The notes: a model not told the origin generated them from the sequence alone. A DNA stretch of 64,000 nucleotides from Brenneria izbisi (GCF_025840185.1 NZ_JAMPJU010000007.1:1-64000), one strand, 5' to 3'; positions 44,631-54,248 are shown, numbered from the stretch's first letter. Made by a program: numbers and translations.

Positions 44631-45479
44631 TCATCTCTGTTTGCGGCTCACCGTCGCCAGGGATGCCTTCTTGGGTGTCGCCCATGCCCCTGGATAGCTA
44701 TCTTTATTCAGTCTGTGACGCAAGGTTTTAACCCTGTCCGCAGTGACAACCTCATCGAGATCGAGTGAAACCGTGGCCAGCGTCGCCAGACTGGCGTCGG
44801 AAAGGGTGAAGCCGGCTGGCAGCCTCCAGTGGCTGTTCCTGGCCGTTTCGATGCAGTCAAACAGCTTGCGCAGGAAGTCCGGTACGGCTTCCCCCCTACC
44901 GGCCGCGATCGCTTTTTCGCTCCGGTGCAAAAACTCTGCCTCTGGTGTTTCGAGCGCTGCCACCTGAAGGAGCTGCTGCAGCGAAGGCCAGTATTTACTG
45001 TCATACTGGTCGCGTAGGCCATCAAGCGGCTCACGCAGAAAAGAGCAATAGTGCCCATTCTGCTCTGAGGCCGCGTCAATTAGGTCGACGATATGGGTCG
45101 TGCGTTCAACTGAAAACGCGTTGCGGTTGAGAATGTCTTCCCGCTCCGTCAGCATCGTGGCGAGTTCAGTTGCCTTAACGGCAATGCTCACATTCAAGTC
45201 AACCAGTCTTCTGTGGTCATCTTTCAGGCGGGTATTCCGCTCCGGCGTGCCGTAGGCTCCCGCAAAGAAAATCTGCTCCAGCAGCGTATGACATTGCTCC
45301 CAGGTAAGCCCCTGCCGCGCAATATTTTCCCACACCGATGTCATTTCCGTTTCGCGGGATATGAGCCTATCCAGCAGGGGCCAGTGTGGCTGGCGCAGCG
45401 GGGGTTCCCGCAGGTCGTCGCGGTACGCTTTCAGCGTATCGAGTACGTCAGCGGCAGTACCGGTGCAGAAGTATTTCAT
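44631..45479 (-). CDS. Hypothetical island protein
   Basis: 282 aa on the minus strand with GAGGAAATGAC before the ATG. Soluble and helical (TGTAADVLDTLKAYRDDL... VWENIARQGLTWEQCHTLLEQIFFAGAYGTPERN), basic C-terminus. I have no family for it. GC content is higher than that of the methylase and DUF2786 genes to its right. Confidence 0.65.
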   Translation of the reverse strand: MKYFCTGTAADVLDTLKAYRDDLREPPLRQPHWPLLDRLISRETEMTSVWENIARQGLTWEQCHTLLEQIFFAGAYGTPERNTRLKDDHRRLVDLNVSIAVKATELATMLTEREDILNRNAFSVERTTHIVDLIDAASEQNGHYCSFLREPLDGLRDQYDSKYWPSLQQLLQVAALETPEAEFLHRSEKAIAAGRGEAVPDFLRKLFDCIETARNSHWRLPAGFTLSDASLATLATVSLDLDEVVTADRVKTLRHRLNKDSYPGAWATPKKASLATVSRKQR

Positions 45480-45638
45480 GTCATTTCCTCAGAAGTTGGC
45501 TGTCAGCAGCATTATGTCCCGATGTGCAGGAAATGTCGGTAACGCAGAAGCGGAATTTTTTTGTAGCCACGTTACCTCTTTTCCGGCTTTGCCTTTTTTC
45601 GGATCTGCCGGCAAAAAATGCCCCCGCGCCCGTATTCT

Positions 45639-45732
45639 CTGTATTACCGGTATTGTATGTACGGATTGTACGATATGTATTGAATGTATTATCTGTATTG
45701 TATGTATCAAGTGTATTTTGTGTATTGTGTAT
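45639..45732. repeat. Degenerate TGTAT/ATACA repeat array
   Basis: About a dozen TGTAT-like units (tgtattaccgg, tattgtatgt, tgtattgaatgtatt, tgtattttgtgtattgtgtat) in 94 bp, spaced about 6-12 bases. It is 160-250 bp upstream of the minus-strand gene at 45479. It could be an operator array or iterons. The rest of 45480-45894 shows no gene. Confidence 0.5.
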
Positions 45733-45894
45733 TTTTTTGTTCCGGTTACACTCCGTTCATCAGCCCTGAACCCGGAGCATGCCTGTGAGTACCCTGATCC
45801 CTAACCCTAACATCATTCCTTTTTTGGATATATCACTGGAATGACACAGAATTTCTAACACTCCGGAAAAAACTCTTCAATTTTGACATGTACA

Positions 45895-46623
45895 TCAGTC
45901 ACTCTCTGTCTTTTTAAACACCATTTCTTTAGCGCGCCCAAGAGATGTTTTGAAACTTCCCATTGGCTCAAATGGTAGCCAATCGGCTTCATTACCTTCA
46001 CATACGATTATTGACCCTTCACGAGTCAAACACCAATTTGCCAAGTGCTCATAATCGCTAATTTTTTTCCTATAATACTTCCCTTTGTCTACATAAGGAG
46101 GGTCGATGAACCAGGTAGCAGAAGTATTGTTTAGTTCATGATAAGAACAATTAGAAACCTTCCAGTTTTCGATGGCAAACAACTGTGAAGCGATACGTTC
46201 TTTAGCCTTAGGCCCCCAGTTTAGTTGAGCTCTATCGTTACGTGCAGAATATGCGGTTCTGGATTTTTTAGGAACAGCGCTTCCTCTGTTTAACCAAAAA
46301 CCGATTAACCATTTTTGTTCCTCACAGAGATTGAAATCATCAACTGAATCGCCAACTTCCGGTAACTCGGGCAATGCCATAATTTCAGATGGTTTTGCTT
46401 TAATTAAATAAGACCATACTCCTGTAATAACAGGATCTAAATCAACGAGATGAACCTTATCACATGCATAATAAGTTGAATATCCAGCAGAACCAGCAAA
46501 TGGTTCAATTACAATATTGTGCTTCGGTTCAAGATAGTAACGTGCCATATTCCATTTAGAACCATAATAGGGGAAAAATGGCCGTAATTGCTGCTTAACC
46601 TTCACTCCTTTTTTATTTCTCAT
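45895..46623 (-). CDS. D12-class N6-adenine DNA methyltransferase
   Basis: 242 aa. SAM motif IEPFAGSAGYS (about residues 40-50), catalytic WFIDPPYVDKG (DPPY), and an N-terminal PFFPYYGSKW, all typical of Dam/D12-type methylases. No restriction enzyme gene lies beside it, so it is an orphan, probably phage-derived; it is AT-rich. It may protect element DNA or change gene expression; the target sequence cannot be predicted. Confidence 0.85.
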   Translation of the reverse strand: MRNKKGVKVKQQLRPFFPYYGSKWNMARYYLEPKHNIVIEPFAGSAGYSTYYACDKVHLVDLDPVITGVWSYLIKAKPSEIMALPELPEVGDSVDDFNLCEEQKWLIGFWLNRGSAVPKKSRTAYSARNDRAQLNWGPKAKERIASQLFAIENWKVSNCSYHELNNTSATWFIDPPYVDKGKYYRKKISDYEHLANWCLTREGSIIVCEGNEADWLPFEPMGSFKTSLGRAKEMVFKKTESD

Positions 46624-46708
46624 TGATTATAGCCTTTTATACCATCTGCCTTGGTTAATCCGGTGTCAAAATCAGGAAAAGGTGATCTACTATGCATTAT
46701 CCCTTTGT

Positions 46709-47407
46709 TTATGCTTTTCCAATCTGAACCTGGGATACACCATTCACAGCCTGATGCAATCTGGCTTCTTTCCCCGAATAGTACCCGGCCGAATATGCAT
46801 CTTCATCCCCACGACAACTTTTCGCTTCACGGCTTTCCAGTTTGCTAAATTCCTCGGATATCTGCTTGTAATACAGCAACATTAGCTGTTGCTCTTCTGG
46901 TTCAACAGCAAATCGGCTGATGGCATTCCGGGCACCGCTCACCCAACCTGCACAAAATTGATCTGCACGATTGGTTTTAGTACTGCGTTTGATGCGTTTA
47001 TTTTGTGAAGCAATAAACTCGCTACGGGCCTTAACTAGCTGGACACTCAATACATCGAATCCGTATGCTGCAATTTGCGGCCGTTCTGTCGGACCGTAGA
47101 ATGCAACAGAACGTCGATGGTTCCGCGTCCATGTGTAATAACAACGCACACCGAATGCATAACAAAGCATGTTGGCCAGACTGACCACATATTCTGGGAG
47201 TTTGGTTGCATCTGACGGACAATGCTCACTCTGAAACTCTTTAATCGACTTCAGATCGATGTCCAACTCGCTCAGGCCAAATTTACGCATTAAATTCTGA
47301 GCCTGGTTGATAGCATTAGCCGCTTCATGCTCATTCGTACTGCGTTTTGCTAAATGGAAGAGTTTTTGAATTTTCTCCATGTATTTCTCTTTTTCTTCTT
47401 CATTCAT
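46709..47407 (-). CDS. DUF2786 domain protein
   Basis: 232 aa. The N-terminal KIQKLFHLAKRSTNEHEAANAINQAQNLMRKFGLSELDID is a classic DUF2786 domain, common in phages and islands; the C-terminal part (YVVSLANMLCYAFGVRCYYTW... FYGPTERPQIAAYGFDVL) is the region that usually follows it. Molecular role unknown. Same orientation as the methylase, 85 bp apart. Confidence 0.8.
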   Translation of the reverse strand: MNEEEKEKYMEKIQKLFHLAKRSTNEHEAANAINQAQNLMRKFGLSELDIDLKSIKEFQSEHCPSDATKLPEYVVSLANMLCYAFGVRCYYTWTRNHRRSVAFYGPTERPQIAAYGFDVLSVQLVKARSEFIASQNKRIKRSTKTNRADQFCAGWVSGARNAISRFAVEPEEQQLMLLYYKQISEEFSKLESREAKSCRGDEDAYSAGYYSGKEARLHQAVNGVSQVQIGKA

Positions 47408-47499
47408 ACTATTTACCTTTGTTTTTTTAATAATCTAAAACGTTGCAACTCTCAGTTACAGGCGGTCAGTTATTCTCGTATCTTCTGAGATTTACAGGA

Positions 47500-47518
47500 G
47501 GGGCTATTGATTAGCCCC
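47500..47518. terminator. Hairpin at the end of the TraF_2 gene
   Basis: ggggcta-ttgat-tagcccc lies just beyond the stop of the minus-strand gene at 47531. It lacks a T-run on that strand, so termination is uncertain. Confidence 0.4.
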
Positions 47519-47530
47519 TTTACTCATCAA

Positions 47531-48730
47531 TCAAAACGTGAACGCCAGTTGAGCAACGGCGCCATACGTTCTGTCCGTTCCTGCCATTCCGGTAATATCC
47601 AGGTGTACAACATCGAATGGGGACAACCCTATGCCGGCAGTAAAGACATTATTGCCACTGTCGTGAATATCGGCACGATACCCTGCACGCAGTTGCGCCC
47701 ATTTCCAGGCATTAAGCTCGCCACCTACGCTGACGTATTGACTATCTTTGTCAGAGTTAAAACGGCTCGCCGGCGTCAGGTCAACATCAAGCGCGGCGGT
47801 AAAGAAACTGTTGCTGTATGCGGTTCCCAGTGTCGCCTGAGGCTTAATTTTAAACGTGTCTTTGACGCCGTTGACTTCTTTCGTATCGATACTGCGTGCA
47901 ACCAGGTTCTGGCCGACAAGGCCCACAATCCAGTTATCGTTAAGGTTGGTTGAGAAACCGACATCTACGTTGGCGCCCGTTTTATCGTTACGGTAGTCAC
48001 TGCCGCGGAAATCCGATCTGTCGTAGTTATTAATGGCAACGTTGTAATTGAACGTGTACACGCGCTGTACCTTTGGCGTGATGCCAGCAGAGAATTCGAA
48101 TCCGCCAACATTGAACTCACGCGCCATCGCTACGCCTACATCTGCGACAACAGCCGCTCGACCATTTGCAGATGACGTCAGGGAACTCCGGTCAGAGCCG
48201 TCAGCCGTGCCGTTCGATACCGCATCCAGCCACTGAAGGTCACTGTCAGTCACGTTGGTTTTTACTGTCGCCGTTCCCCAGCCTTTTGCCACGACGGCAA
48301 ACGGCAGAACGCTGTTGGGCACAGTGGCGGCTGTGGACGCCCCAGCCCAGGCTCGCGCATGACTGCCAGAAAGGTCCTGTAAAGATGAGCGTAAGGTTGC
48401 TGCCGCCAGACTGGCGTCACCGCCTGTAACCGTACGCTCAAACGATTTCCAGTCGGTATCGATGCGATCGACACCATCTTCCAGGTTATCCGGATCCGAA
48501 ACCTGGGCGCCAACCGCAGGCAAGATCAGGCTAAAATCATCCGACTTATCGAATTTTGTCAGCAACGCAGGGTTAACCAGCGCAGCTGCGCTGTAGTGTG
48601 ATGAAGCGACACCTGTTCCTCCCATCGCATCATTACGGGCTTCCGTCCATGTGCCAGCCGCATTAGCGGAAGCGGCAACGACGTTGATACCTGCAATAAT
48701 AAAACTGCGTTTGATTAATGAATGTTTCAT
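47531..48730 (-). CDS. TraF_2-type outer-membrane beta-barrel protein
   Basis: 399 aa with a signal peptide (about 1-24, ANA). Alternating beta-strand pattern throughout (GGELNAWKWAQLRAGYRADI, FTAGIGLSPFDVVHLDITG) and a C-terminal F (AQLAFTF), as in outer-membrane barrels. The start WTEARNDAMGGTGVASSHYSAAALVNPALL is typical of the TraF_2 family, often annotated as conjugal transfer protein TraF. Single gene here; a link to transfer is doubtful. Confidence 0.8.
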   Translation of the reverse strand: MKHSLIKRSFIIAGINVVAASANAAGTWTEARNDAMGGTGVASSHYSAAALVNPALLTKFDKSDDFSLILPAVGAQVSDPDNLEDGVDRIDTDWKSFERTVTGGDASLAAATLRSSLQDLSGSHARAWAGASTAATVPNSVLPFAVVAKGWGTATVKTNVTDSDLQWLDAVSNGTADGSDRSSLTSSANGRAAVVADVGVAMAREFNVGGFEFSAGITPKVQRVYTFNYNVAINNYDRSDFRGSDYRNDKTGANVDVGFSTNLNDNWIVGLVGQNLVARSIDTKEVNGVKDTFKIKPQATLGTAYSNSFFTAALDVDLTPASRFNSDKDSQYVSVGGELNAWKWAQLRAGYRADIHDSGNNVFTAGIGLSPFDVVHLDITGMAGTDRTYGAVAQLAFTF

Positions 48731-48881
48731 TATTTATTTCCTATATGGATGTTAAATAAATATTTATGATTATGTTTTCTTGGTATTCCCTGGTACTGGC
48801 GCAATATTCACTTCTGAATTTTTTGACAAAAAGCTCCCCTGATGCTGGCGCACCATAAAATACAAAGATGATTGATTAGTG

Positions 48882-49877
48882 TTACTTTGTTTTATTTGAC
48901 AGTAGCGAGTTGTTTATCTTGTTTTCTTCAGAGAGAAACTCTGACACATCCCAGAGGGGACTTTCCTCTATAGTCTTTAGCAGCATAATAGGAAGTAGTT
49001 CCCCCGTAGATAGAAAGAACGCATGTTGCTTAGGAAGTAAAACTGCCTTCCATGTCAGTGTGTTATATTCACTGGCGCACTCACAGTAATTAATTAATTT
49101 GGCGATATTTTTCTTGCTTACGTCATCTACGTAATAGAAGTATGAAGCAAATACAGAATCAAATTTAACGCCATTAATGTTTCGCCGTTCTTTTATTATA
49201 ATCCCGCATTTACGTGGATACGATACTTCTTCTGTGTGCCAGAATATCACCTCGTTAGTGCGAGATTTATCTCTGTATTCCTCACTGTTTTCTGCTTCCA
49301 GACATAATCCGTTAGTCAGTGGAACTGCTGGCGCACAGCCTGTGATGAAATGGCGACATATCGCTTCTGGCTCCACTTGCTCATACCAACTATAACTGGC
49401 ACTTGGGACGATGAACCGTGATTCACCCGTTAACCATTCTGGCGATACCCGGAACCATTGCGCTACTGTGGTTAGTAAATCGCTGGTTAGATAGTCCATT
49501 GTTCTTTCACGGCTTTCCAGAATGCTAAGTTTCACATTCCAGGGGACCAGCAAGGCTGCAATATCGGTTACCCCTAACCCATGGGCATCCATTAGTAATT
49601 GAAATCGTTCATAGACGCTTGCAGCACGGTTTTCCAGAGGAAAAAAAGTGGAGCGAAACAACCCGTCGAGCATAATATTGGTCACCTCAGATGAGGTAAT
49701 TCCCATACGCTCAGAAAGCACGTCCAGCACCGCTTTAACTTTAGGACGGTAACGGATGGATGTTGGCTGAAGAGGGAGTCCTTTACTGCTTTCCGCTTCT
49801 TCACGTAACATGCCTGCATCCACGTTGATTAACATACCGGCCATAATTGACGTGAATGTACTATTTGCGATCTTCAT
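48882..49877 (-). CDS. Two-domain DNA-binding regulator
   Basis: 331 aa from MKIANS, which has AGGAAAGG just upstream. Residues ~40-80 (PTSIRYRPKVKAVLDVLSERMGITSSEVTNIMLDGLF) look like ribbon-helix-helix. Residues ~85-150 (YERFQLLMDAHGLGVTDIAALLVPWNVKLSILESRERT... VAQWFRVSPEWLTGES) look like a Cro/CI-type helix-turn-helix. The C-terminal half is unassigned. Probably a transcription regulator of the right arm. Confidence 0.65.
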   Translation of the reverse strand: MKIANSTFTSIMAGMLINVDAGMLREEAESSKGLPLQPTSIRYRPKVKAVLDVLSERMGITSSEVTNIMLDGLFRSTFFPLENRAASVYERFQLLMDAHGLGVTDIAALLVPWNVKLSILESRERTMDYLTSDLLTTVAQWFRVSPEWLTGESRFIVPSASYSWYEQVEPEAICRHFITGCAPAVPLTNGLCLEAENSEEYRDKSRTNEVIFWHTEEVSYPRKCGIIIKERRNINGVKFDSVFASYFYYVDDVSKKNIAKLINYCECASEYNTLTWKAVLLPKQHAFFLSTGELLPIMLLKTIEESPLWDVSEFLSEENKINNSLLSNKTK

Positions 49878-50026
49878 TTTACCTTTCCTGTCCATTCAGG
49901 CTCTGTTCTGGCCTCTGTATCCAGACTAATATTTCACCTGACGTATGTATAACGAGTAATTTCGATCATTCAGATCGACTACGTTTATGTATTGATTTTG
50001 AATACATGGGAATCCTGCGTGAAGCG

Positions 50027-50602
50027 TTAATTGTTTTCTGCCTGCTGAAAATTCTTTTTCCTTTTGATAACCACAATGGATCCTGTTGTTGCCGGATAAA
50101 ACCAGCGCCATTCTTTCAGAAAGACCTCTATTTGCAGTCCGATTGCTTCAGTTACTCCGACCGTTCTCCGAATGACATGGAAGTGATAGTCCGGCCCGGG
50201 GAAACGTTGACGCAGTCGGGCTACCCTCCATGAATTCAGTAAGTGGGAGGACATCACTACGATGGCGTTCTCTTTTTCCAAAGTCGTTGATGTGATCGTC
50301 ATCAACCCTGACCAGTAGAAATCGAGGCGATGCATTGTTAATCCGCCTGTTTTTGCCCAGGGATTCAGATGAATGTGATAACGGATCTGTCTCTTATTAC
50401 ATTGAAATGCTTGTGTTTTTAAACTACTGATGATGATTGAGATTGGTCGAAGGAGTAACGGGGAAAAGAACAAGGGGAGAAACAGAGCCACTACGACCAG
50501 CGAATGCGGTCTTTCTGTCAGATCTGTCATGGCTATAGTAACCAATTCGCATGCTATGCCCCAACATCCGAGAATTCCTGAAATGATAAGTTTATTTCTC
50601 AT
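50027..50602 (-). CDS. Hypothetical membrane protein
   Basis: 191 aa on the minus strand with AAGGAGA before the ATG. Two N-terminal membrane helices (about 5-25 and 37-62), then a soluble domain (HIHLNPWAKTGGLTMHRLDFYWSG... VVMSSHLLNSWRVARLRQRFPGPDYHFHVI). No family recognised. Divergent from the relaxase homologue. Confidence 0.6.
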   Translation of the reverse strand: MRNKLIISGILGCWGIACELVTIAMTDLTERPHSLVVVALFLPLFFSPLLLRPISIIISSLKTQAFQCNKRQIRYHIHLNPWAKTGGLTMHRLDFYWSGLMTITSTTLEKENAIVVMSSHLLNSWRVARLRQRFPGPDYHFHVIRRTVGVTEAIGLQIEVFLKEWRWFYPATTGSIVVIKRKKNFQQAENN

Positions 50603-50795
50603 GACTTCTCCTTCTAAAAGGTCCGTATTCAGGCACGTTAGGCTCGTTGTTGCATTACGGAATTCTTCACGAGAAGTAAAAAGAAAACTTCAAGGTCTTA
50701 ATGGATGTTGTTCTATATACACTTTTCGCTTGTGTAGTGAGGGATAAAACATAGCGTAATGCCACTTTCCCCCCCGATTAAACATAAGGTCTTGC

Positions 50796-52253
50796 ATGTT
50801 AAAGTGGCTCAGAAGTAAGGCGGGTCATGGCCCGGAAACTAAGCCGATACCACTTCAACAGGTGGACGGGTGGTTTAATCCACAAAACGCGGATGAGCTA
50901 TTGTCTACCCCAGAAAGGAAACGTGTACTCCAGCAACTGTGGGATAACAGTCCGTTTTCTCAGGAAGTGTGGGATGTTTACTGGCTCCAAATGGTGAAAT
51001 CTCTGGCGGTTACGGTTCAGCAATTACCCCTCGACAACGAGGAGAAATACTGTCGTACGGGGGGGTTTTTGGACATGGCCCTGGACGTTTCTGTATGCGC
51101 AGTCAGGCTTTCCAGGGGATATATGCTTCCTCCTGGTGCGCAACCAGAAGAGCAGGCAGCGCAAAGTTCAGCCTGGGCCTCAGCGATTTTTTGGGCTGCG
51201 TTGCTGCATAACATGGAGCGATTATCGGGGTTGAAGGTTGTTGTGCAAAACGGAACGTGGATCCCTGGTCTGTCTGTTCCTGACGCTCCATGGCGGGTCA
51301 GATTTGAGGCGAATCCGTGCGATGCTTATGCCAGAAGTGCGGCGGTTGCGTTACGACTGATACCTTCTTCAGGCATAACATGGCTGGCTCGCTGGCCCCA
51401 TATTCTGGATTTACTTCTGGTCTATTTGTCTGGAAGAAAAACTGAAGCAGGTATATTGAATGCGATTGTGCTAAACGCCAGGGGAAAGTGCGGCATCAAT
51501 ACGAATGATATTACGCTCCCGGTCGCTGCTGAACTGGCGATTTCTACTGTTACTATAGAACAAAATCCTCCTGTAATACACGTGGAGCAGAGTACTGTAA
51601 CACCGACTTCACCACCCATTGATTCACATGATAATAATTATAATGATAATCAATTAGAGAAAGCACAACCTGTTGCTTCTGCGCTGGTATCTGCAATCGA
51701 TCAGGATGATTTATCCGACAGTTCATTAGGGACTGATGAATCACAGATTCACTCCCCAGCTACTGTCGATTTACTGAGTGTTCTTGACCAACAATTAACT
51801 GCAACGGTACCAGTTACGTCGACTACAGATGTCAGTATCACTTCATCAAATGAAACGAATGAAGTAGAAGAAAAACCAGTCCCTCAGGAGGAACTATTTT
51901 GGGAGTGGCTGGTGAATGCTGTCAGGGATGGTTCATTGACGATAAATAACTCGGATAGTCTGGTTCATATTATGAGCCAGTATGTTTTCCTGCAAACGCC
52001 AGACTGTTTTTATCGTTTTGTTTCTATCTGTAATGATTCTTCTATCGATAAGGATACGCTTCAAAAGAATTTTGAAAGCCTTAATCGACATTATTCTCGA
52101 AGCGGAAAGGGAATTTATATTTATCGAAAATATGAAAATGAAAATAAAGAGGGTCGTTATACAAAAATGTCGGGGTATATGATTGCATCTGAATTGATTT
52201 TTGATAAGGGGGCATGTCCGCCAGATAGTAGCTGGCTATCGCCCAATAAGTGA
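50796..52253 (+). CDS. Degenerate MobH-type relaxase (TraI domain) homologue
   Basis: 485 aa. The N-terminal 230 residues follow the TraI/TIGR03760 pattern: GWFNPQNADELL, VQQLPL, GGFLDMALDV, RGYMLPPGAQPEEQAAQSSAW, AALLH. The C-terminal ~100 residues (LFWEWLVNAVRDGSLTINNSDSLVHI) resemble the TraI C-terminal domain. The metal-binding positions are lost: the usual HH before GG is YC, the H of the HTLEV motif is M, and HD.GK reads HNMERL. A low-complexity linker (about 250-360) joins the domains. Probably not a nicking enzyme. Confidence 0.75.
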   Translation: MLKWLRSKAGHGPETKPIPLQQVDGWFNPQNADELLSTPERKRVLQQLWDNSPFSQEVWDVYWLQMVKSLAVTVQQLPLDNEEKYCRTGGFLDMALDVSVCAVRLSRGYMLPPGAQPEEQAAQSSAWASAIFWAALLHNMERLSGLKVVVQNGTWIPGLSVPDAPWRVRFEANPCDAYARSAAVALRLIPSSGITWLARWPHILDLLLVYLSGRKTEAGILNAIVLNARGKCGINTNDITLPVAAELAISTVTIEQNPPVIHVEQSTVTPTSPPIDSHDNNYNDNQLEKAQPVASALVSAIDQDDLSDSSLGTDESQIHSPATVDLLSVLDQQLTATVPVTSTTDVSITSSNETNEVEEKPVPQEELFWEWLVNAVRDGSLTINNSDSLVHIMSQYVFLQTPDCFYRFVSICNDSSIDKDTLQKNFESLNRHYSRSGKGIYIYRKYENENKEGRYTKMSGYMIASELIFDKGACPPDSSWLSPNK

Positions 52254-52294
52254 GTTTTTTAATTTTAAATTAGTTTTTATAAGGAAATAAGATA

Positions 52295-53275
52295 ATGACT
52301 GTAACCTATGAAGATATCATTCAGGATTACTTTTTTAGTAAGCCTTTACGACCTGCAACCGAAATAAGCTACAGGAAAGTCCTGAATCTTTTTTTACGAT
52401 TTACGGGAGAGAAAGTCCTGCCGGCTGATGTAGATCGCCACATTGTACTTAGTTGGCGCAGGCATTTGTTGAATGAGCGCCAGCTCTCTACTATCACATG
52501 GAATAACCGCGTAGCTCATATGCGTGCCATTTTTAATCACGCGATGAAATATGATTTTGTACAAATGAAAGAGAATCCCTTTAACAGTGTGGTAGCCAGG
52601 CCTGATGTTAAGCGTAAAAAAACGCTATCAGAAGAACAGATCAGAAAAATCTATTTGGTGATGGAAGCCAGAGAAGAAAAAGAGTTAGAGGATTGTGATT
52701 TCCGAAGTGCGCTACGCCCAGCCTGGTTCTGGCTGACTGTCATCGATACGCTGCGCTATACGGGCATGAGGCAAAACCAGCTGCTACACATCCGTCTGGA
52801 GGACGTCAATCTGGACGAGGGCTGGATAAACCTGCGGCCAGAAGCGTCTAAAAATCATAAGGAGCATATTGTTCCCATTACAACACCGCTAAGACCACGT
52901 CTGGAGCGACTTTATAATGCCGCTCTTAATCAGGATGCGAACATGGGGGATCAGCTTTTCAATGTTCACCTGTTTAAAGGGCGGAAAAGCAATGTATCCA
53001 AAATATCCAAAAACATGGATCCTCCACCAATGCGGGCTTTTTTTCGTCGACTGTCTGTGGAATGTCGTTGCACGATAAGCCCACACAGATTCAGGCATAC
53101 GATCGCAACCGAGATGATGAAATCACCGGATCGTAACCTCAAAATTGTTCAGACGCTCTTGGGACACTCGAATGTTAGCGTGACGTTGGAATACGTGGAA
53201 GGGAACATGGATATTGTCAGGAATGCACTGGAGCAAGAGTTTGGCAGTAAGGGTGTGCGTTTTACTGGTTTATGA
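52295..53275 (+). CDS. ICE tyrosine integrase at tRNA-Phe
   Basis: 326 aa. SAM-like N-terminal domain and catalytic R159 (TGMRQNQLL), H264/R267 (HRFRH), H291 (LLGHSN) and Y300. The gene lies 234 bp from the tRNA-Phe 3' end and reads towards it, the normal layout for site-specific integration into a tRNA gene. It should excise and insert the element. The leader TAAGGAAATAAG contains the ribosome site. Confidence 0.88.
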   Translation: MTVTYEDIIQDYFFSKPLRPATEISYRKVLNLFLRFTGEKVLPADVDRHIVLSWRRHLLNERQLSTITWNNRVAHMRAIFNHAMKYDFVQMKENPFNSVVARPDVKRKKTLSEEQIRKIYLVMEAREEKELEDCDFRSALRPAWFWLTVIDTLRYTGMRQNQLLHIRLEDVNLDEGWINLRPEASKNHKEHIVPITTPLRPRLERLYNAALNQDANMGDQLFNVHLFKGRKSNVSKISKNMDPPPMRAFFRRLSVECRCTISPHRFRHTIATEMMKSPDRNLKIVQTLLGHSNVSVTLEYVEGNMDIVRNALEQEFGSKGVRFTGL

Positions 53276-53356
53276 TGAAAATCTCGTAATTTTCTTTACA
53301 CAAGATTGACACAACCGACGTGGCACTGTAAAAATTCATTTCGGAAAGACGAGAGA

Positions 53357-53387
53357 AACCAGAGGCATCTGGAAAATGCCTCTGGTT
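53357..53387. terminator. Hairpin after the integrase gene
   Basis: aaccagaggcat / atgcctctggtt, 12 bp perfect, 7-base loop. No clear T-run follows, but its place between integrase and tRNA suggests it separates the ICE from chromosomal transcription. Confidence 0.55.
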
Positions 53388-53508
53388 CTTAAGTCCCGTA
53401 TGTTCAATCCACGATGTAAATGCTCCAACCATCTACATGAAGACGACTCGGGTACTTTTTTCATGCCCGTTAAGGATCTCATCTCTTAACGAACAGGCTC
53501 TGAAGAAG

Positions 53509-53584
53509 TGGTGCCCGGACTCGGAATCGAACCAAGGACACGAGGATTTTCAATCCTCTGCTCTACCGACTGAGCTATCCGGGC
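53509..53584 (-). tRNA. tRNA-Phe (GAA), ICE attachment site at its 3' end
   Basis: 76 nt including encoded CCA. The minus strand reads GCCCGGATAGCTCAGTCGGT at the 5' end, has a GAA anticodon within the loop ttgaaaa, a TTCGATTC T-loop, and the acceptor GTCCGGGCACCA. Closely matches enteric tRNA-Phe (pheV). The integrase side abuts the 3' end, so the right attachment site includes about 53509-53530. The matching copy at the other ICE end is outside the window. Confidence 0.97.
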
Positions 53585-53594
53585 AACGGGGCGC

Positions 53595-53623
53595 ATTAAA
53601 CCGTATTGGGTGCGCGTCGTCAA
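53595..53623 (-). promoter_or_regulatory. Promoter of tRNA-Phe
   Basis: On the minus strand TTGACG, 17 bases, TTTAAT, then a GC-rich discriminator (gcgccccg) just before the tRNA, as in stringently controlled stable-RNA promoters. The remaining sequence up to speC (53624-54248) holds no gene that I can support; it should contain the speC promoter. Confidence 0.75.
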
Positions 53624-54248
53624 CGGGTTTCTGTCACAAAGCCGCGTGCTTGCTCTATTTTCAGGCAAAATGAGGTTCTTTCGTTGTTTCTCTTCTCTTT
53701 TTTGCTTATCAGGATGCGCATTATTTTATTTGTGCCGCGACCTTGAGGCTGCTCCATACTTCACTGAAAAAAGGTGGGCTGCCGTTTCTTGAATTTGATG
53801 AAAAATAATGCCAATATTGCGCGGTTTTTCACTTTCCGTTCGCTTGAACTCCCTGTTCACCTGAGGCTAAAAAGAGGGGCTGCCTGATATGTCGGATTCA
53901 TTGTTCATGGTGCGAAATCAATGCGCCGGATCTTTGATGATGTCATGGCCTATTTCCCGTTTTAGTCGTGTCGTTCGCGTTTTTTCCTGTCGATTATCCC
54001 CTGCCACCATGCGGTGAGGCGTTCGTATGCTCACTGTTAGGCATGAGTAAAAATAGAGCTCCCCTCTGATTTTACTGATGTCTATCGGATGGTGCTGGCT
54101 TCAGCTTTTCCATTCTTAACCTACAGTCATGATTGTGGGAATCATACGTTTGTCGTAGTGATTGATATTGTGATTGGTCGGGATTGTTATCCCTGCGCTG
54201 TGTCTTCCAGGCACGTACACTCATCCTTAACCGTTTGGATTTGGTTAA

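Noticed and set aside
45361..45804. Plus-strand frames rich in Cys/Ile/Val over the ATACA array
   Set aside because: The residues are a by-product of the TGTAT repeats, and the frames overlap the real minus-strand gene.
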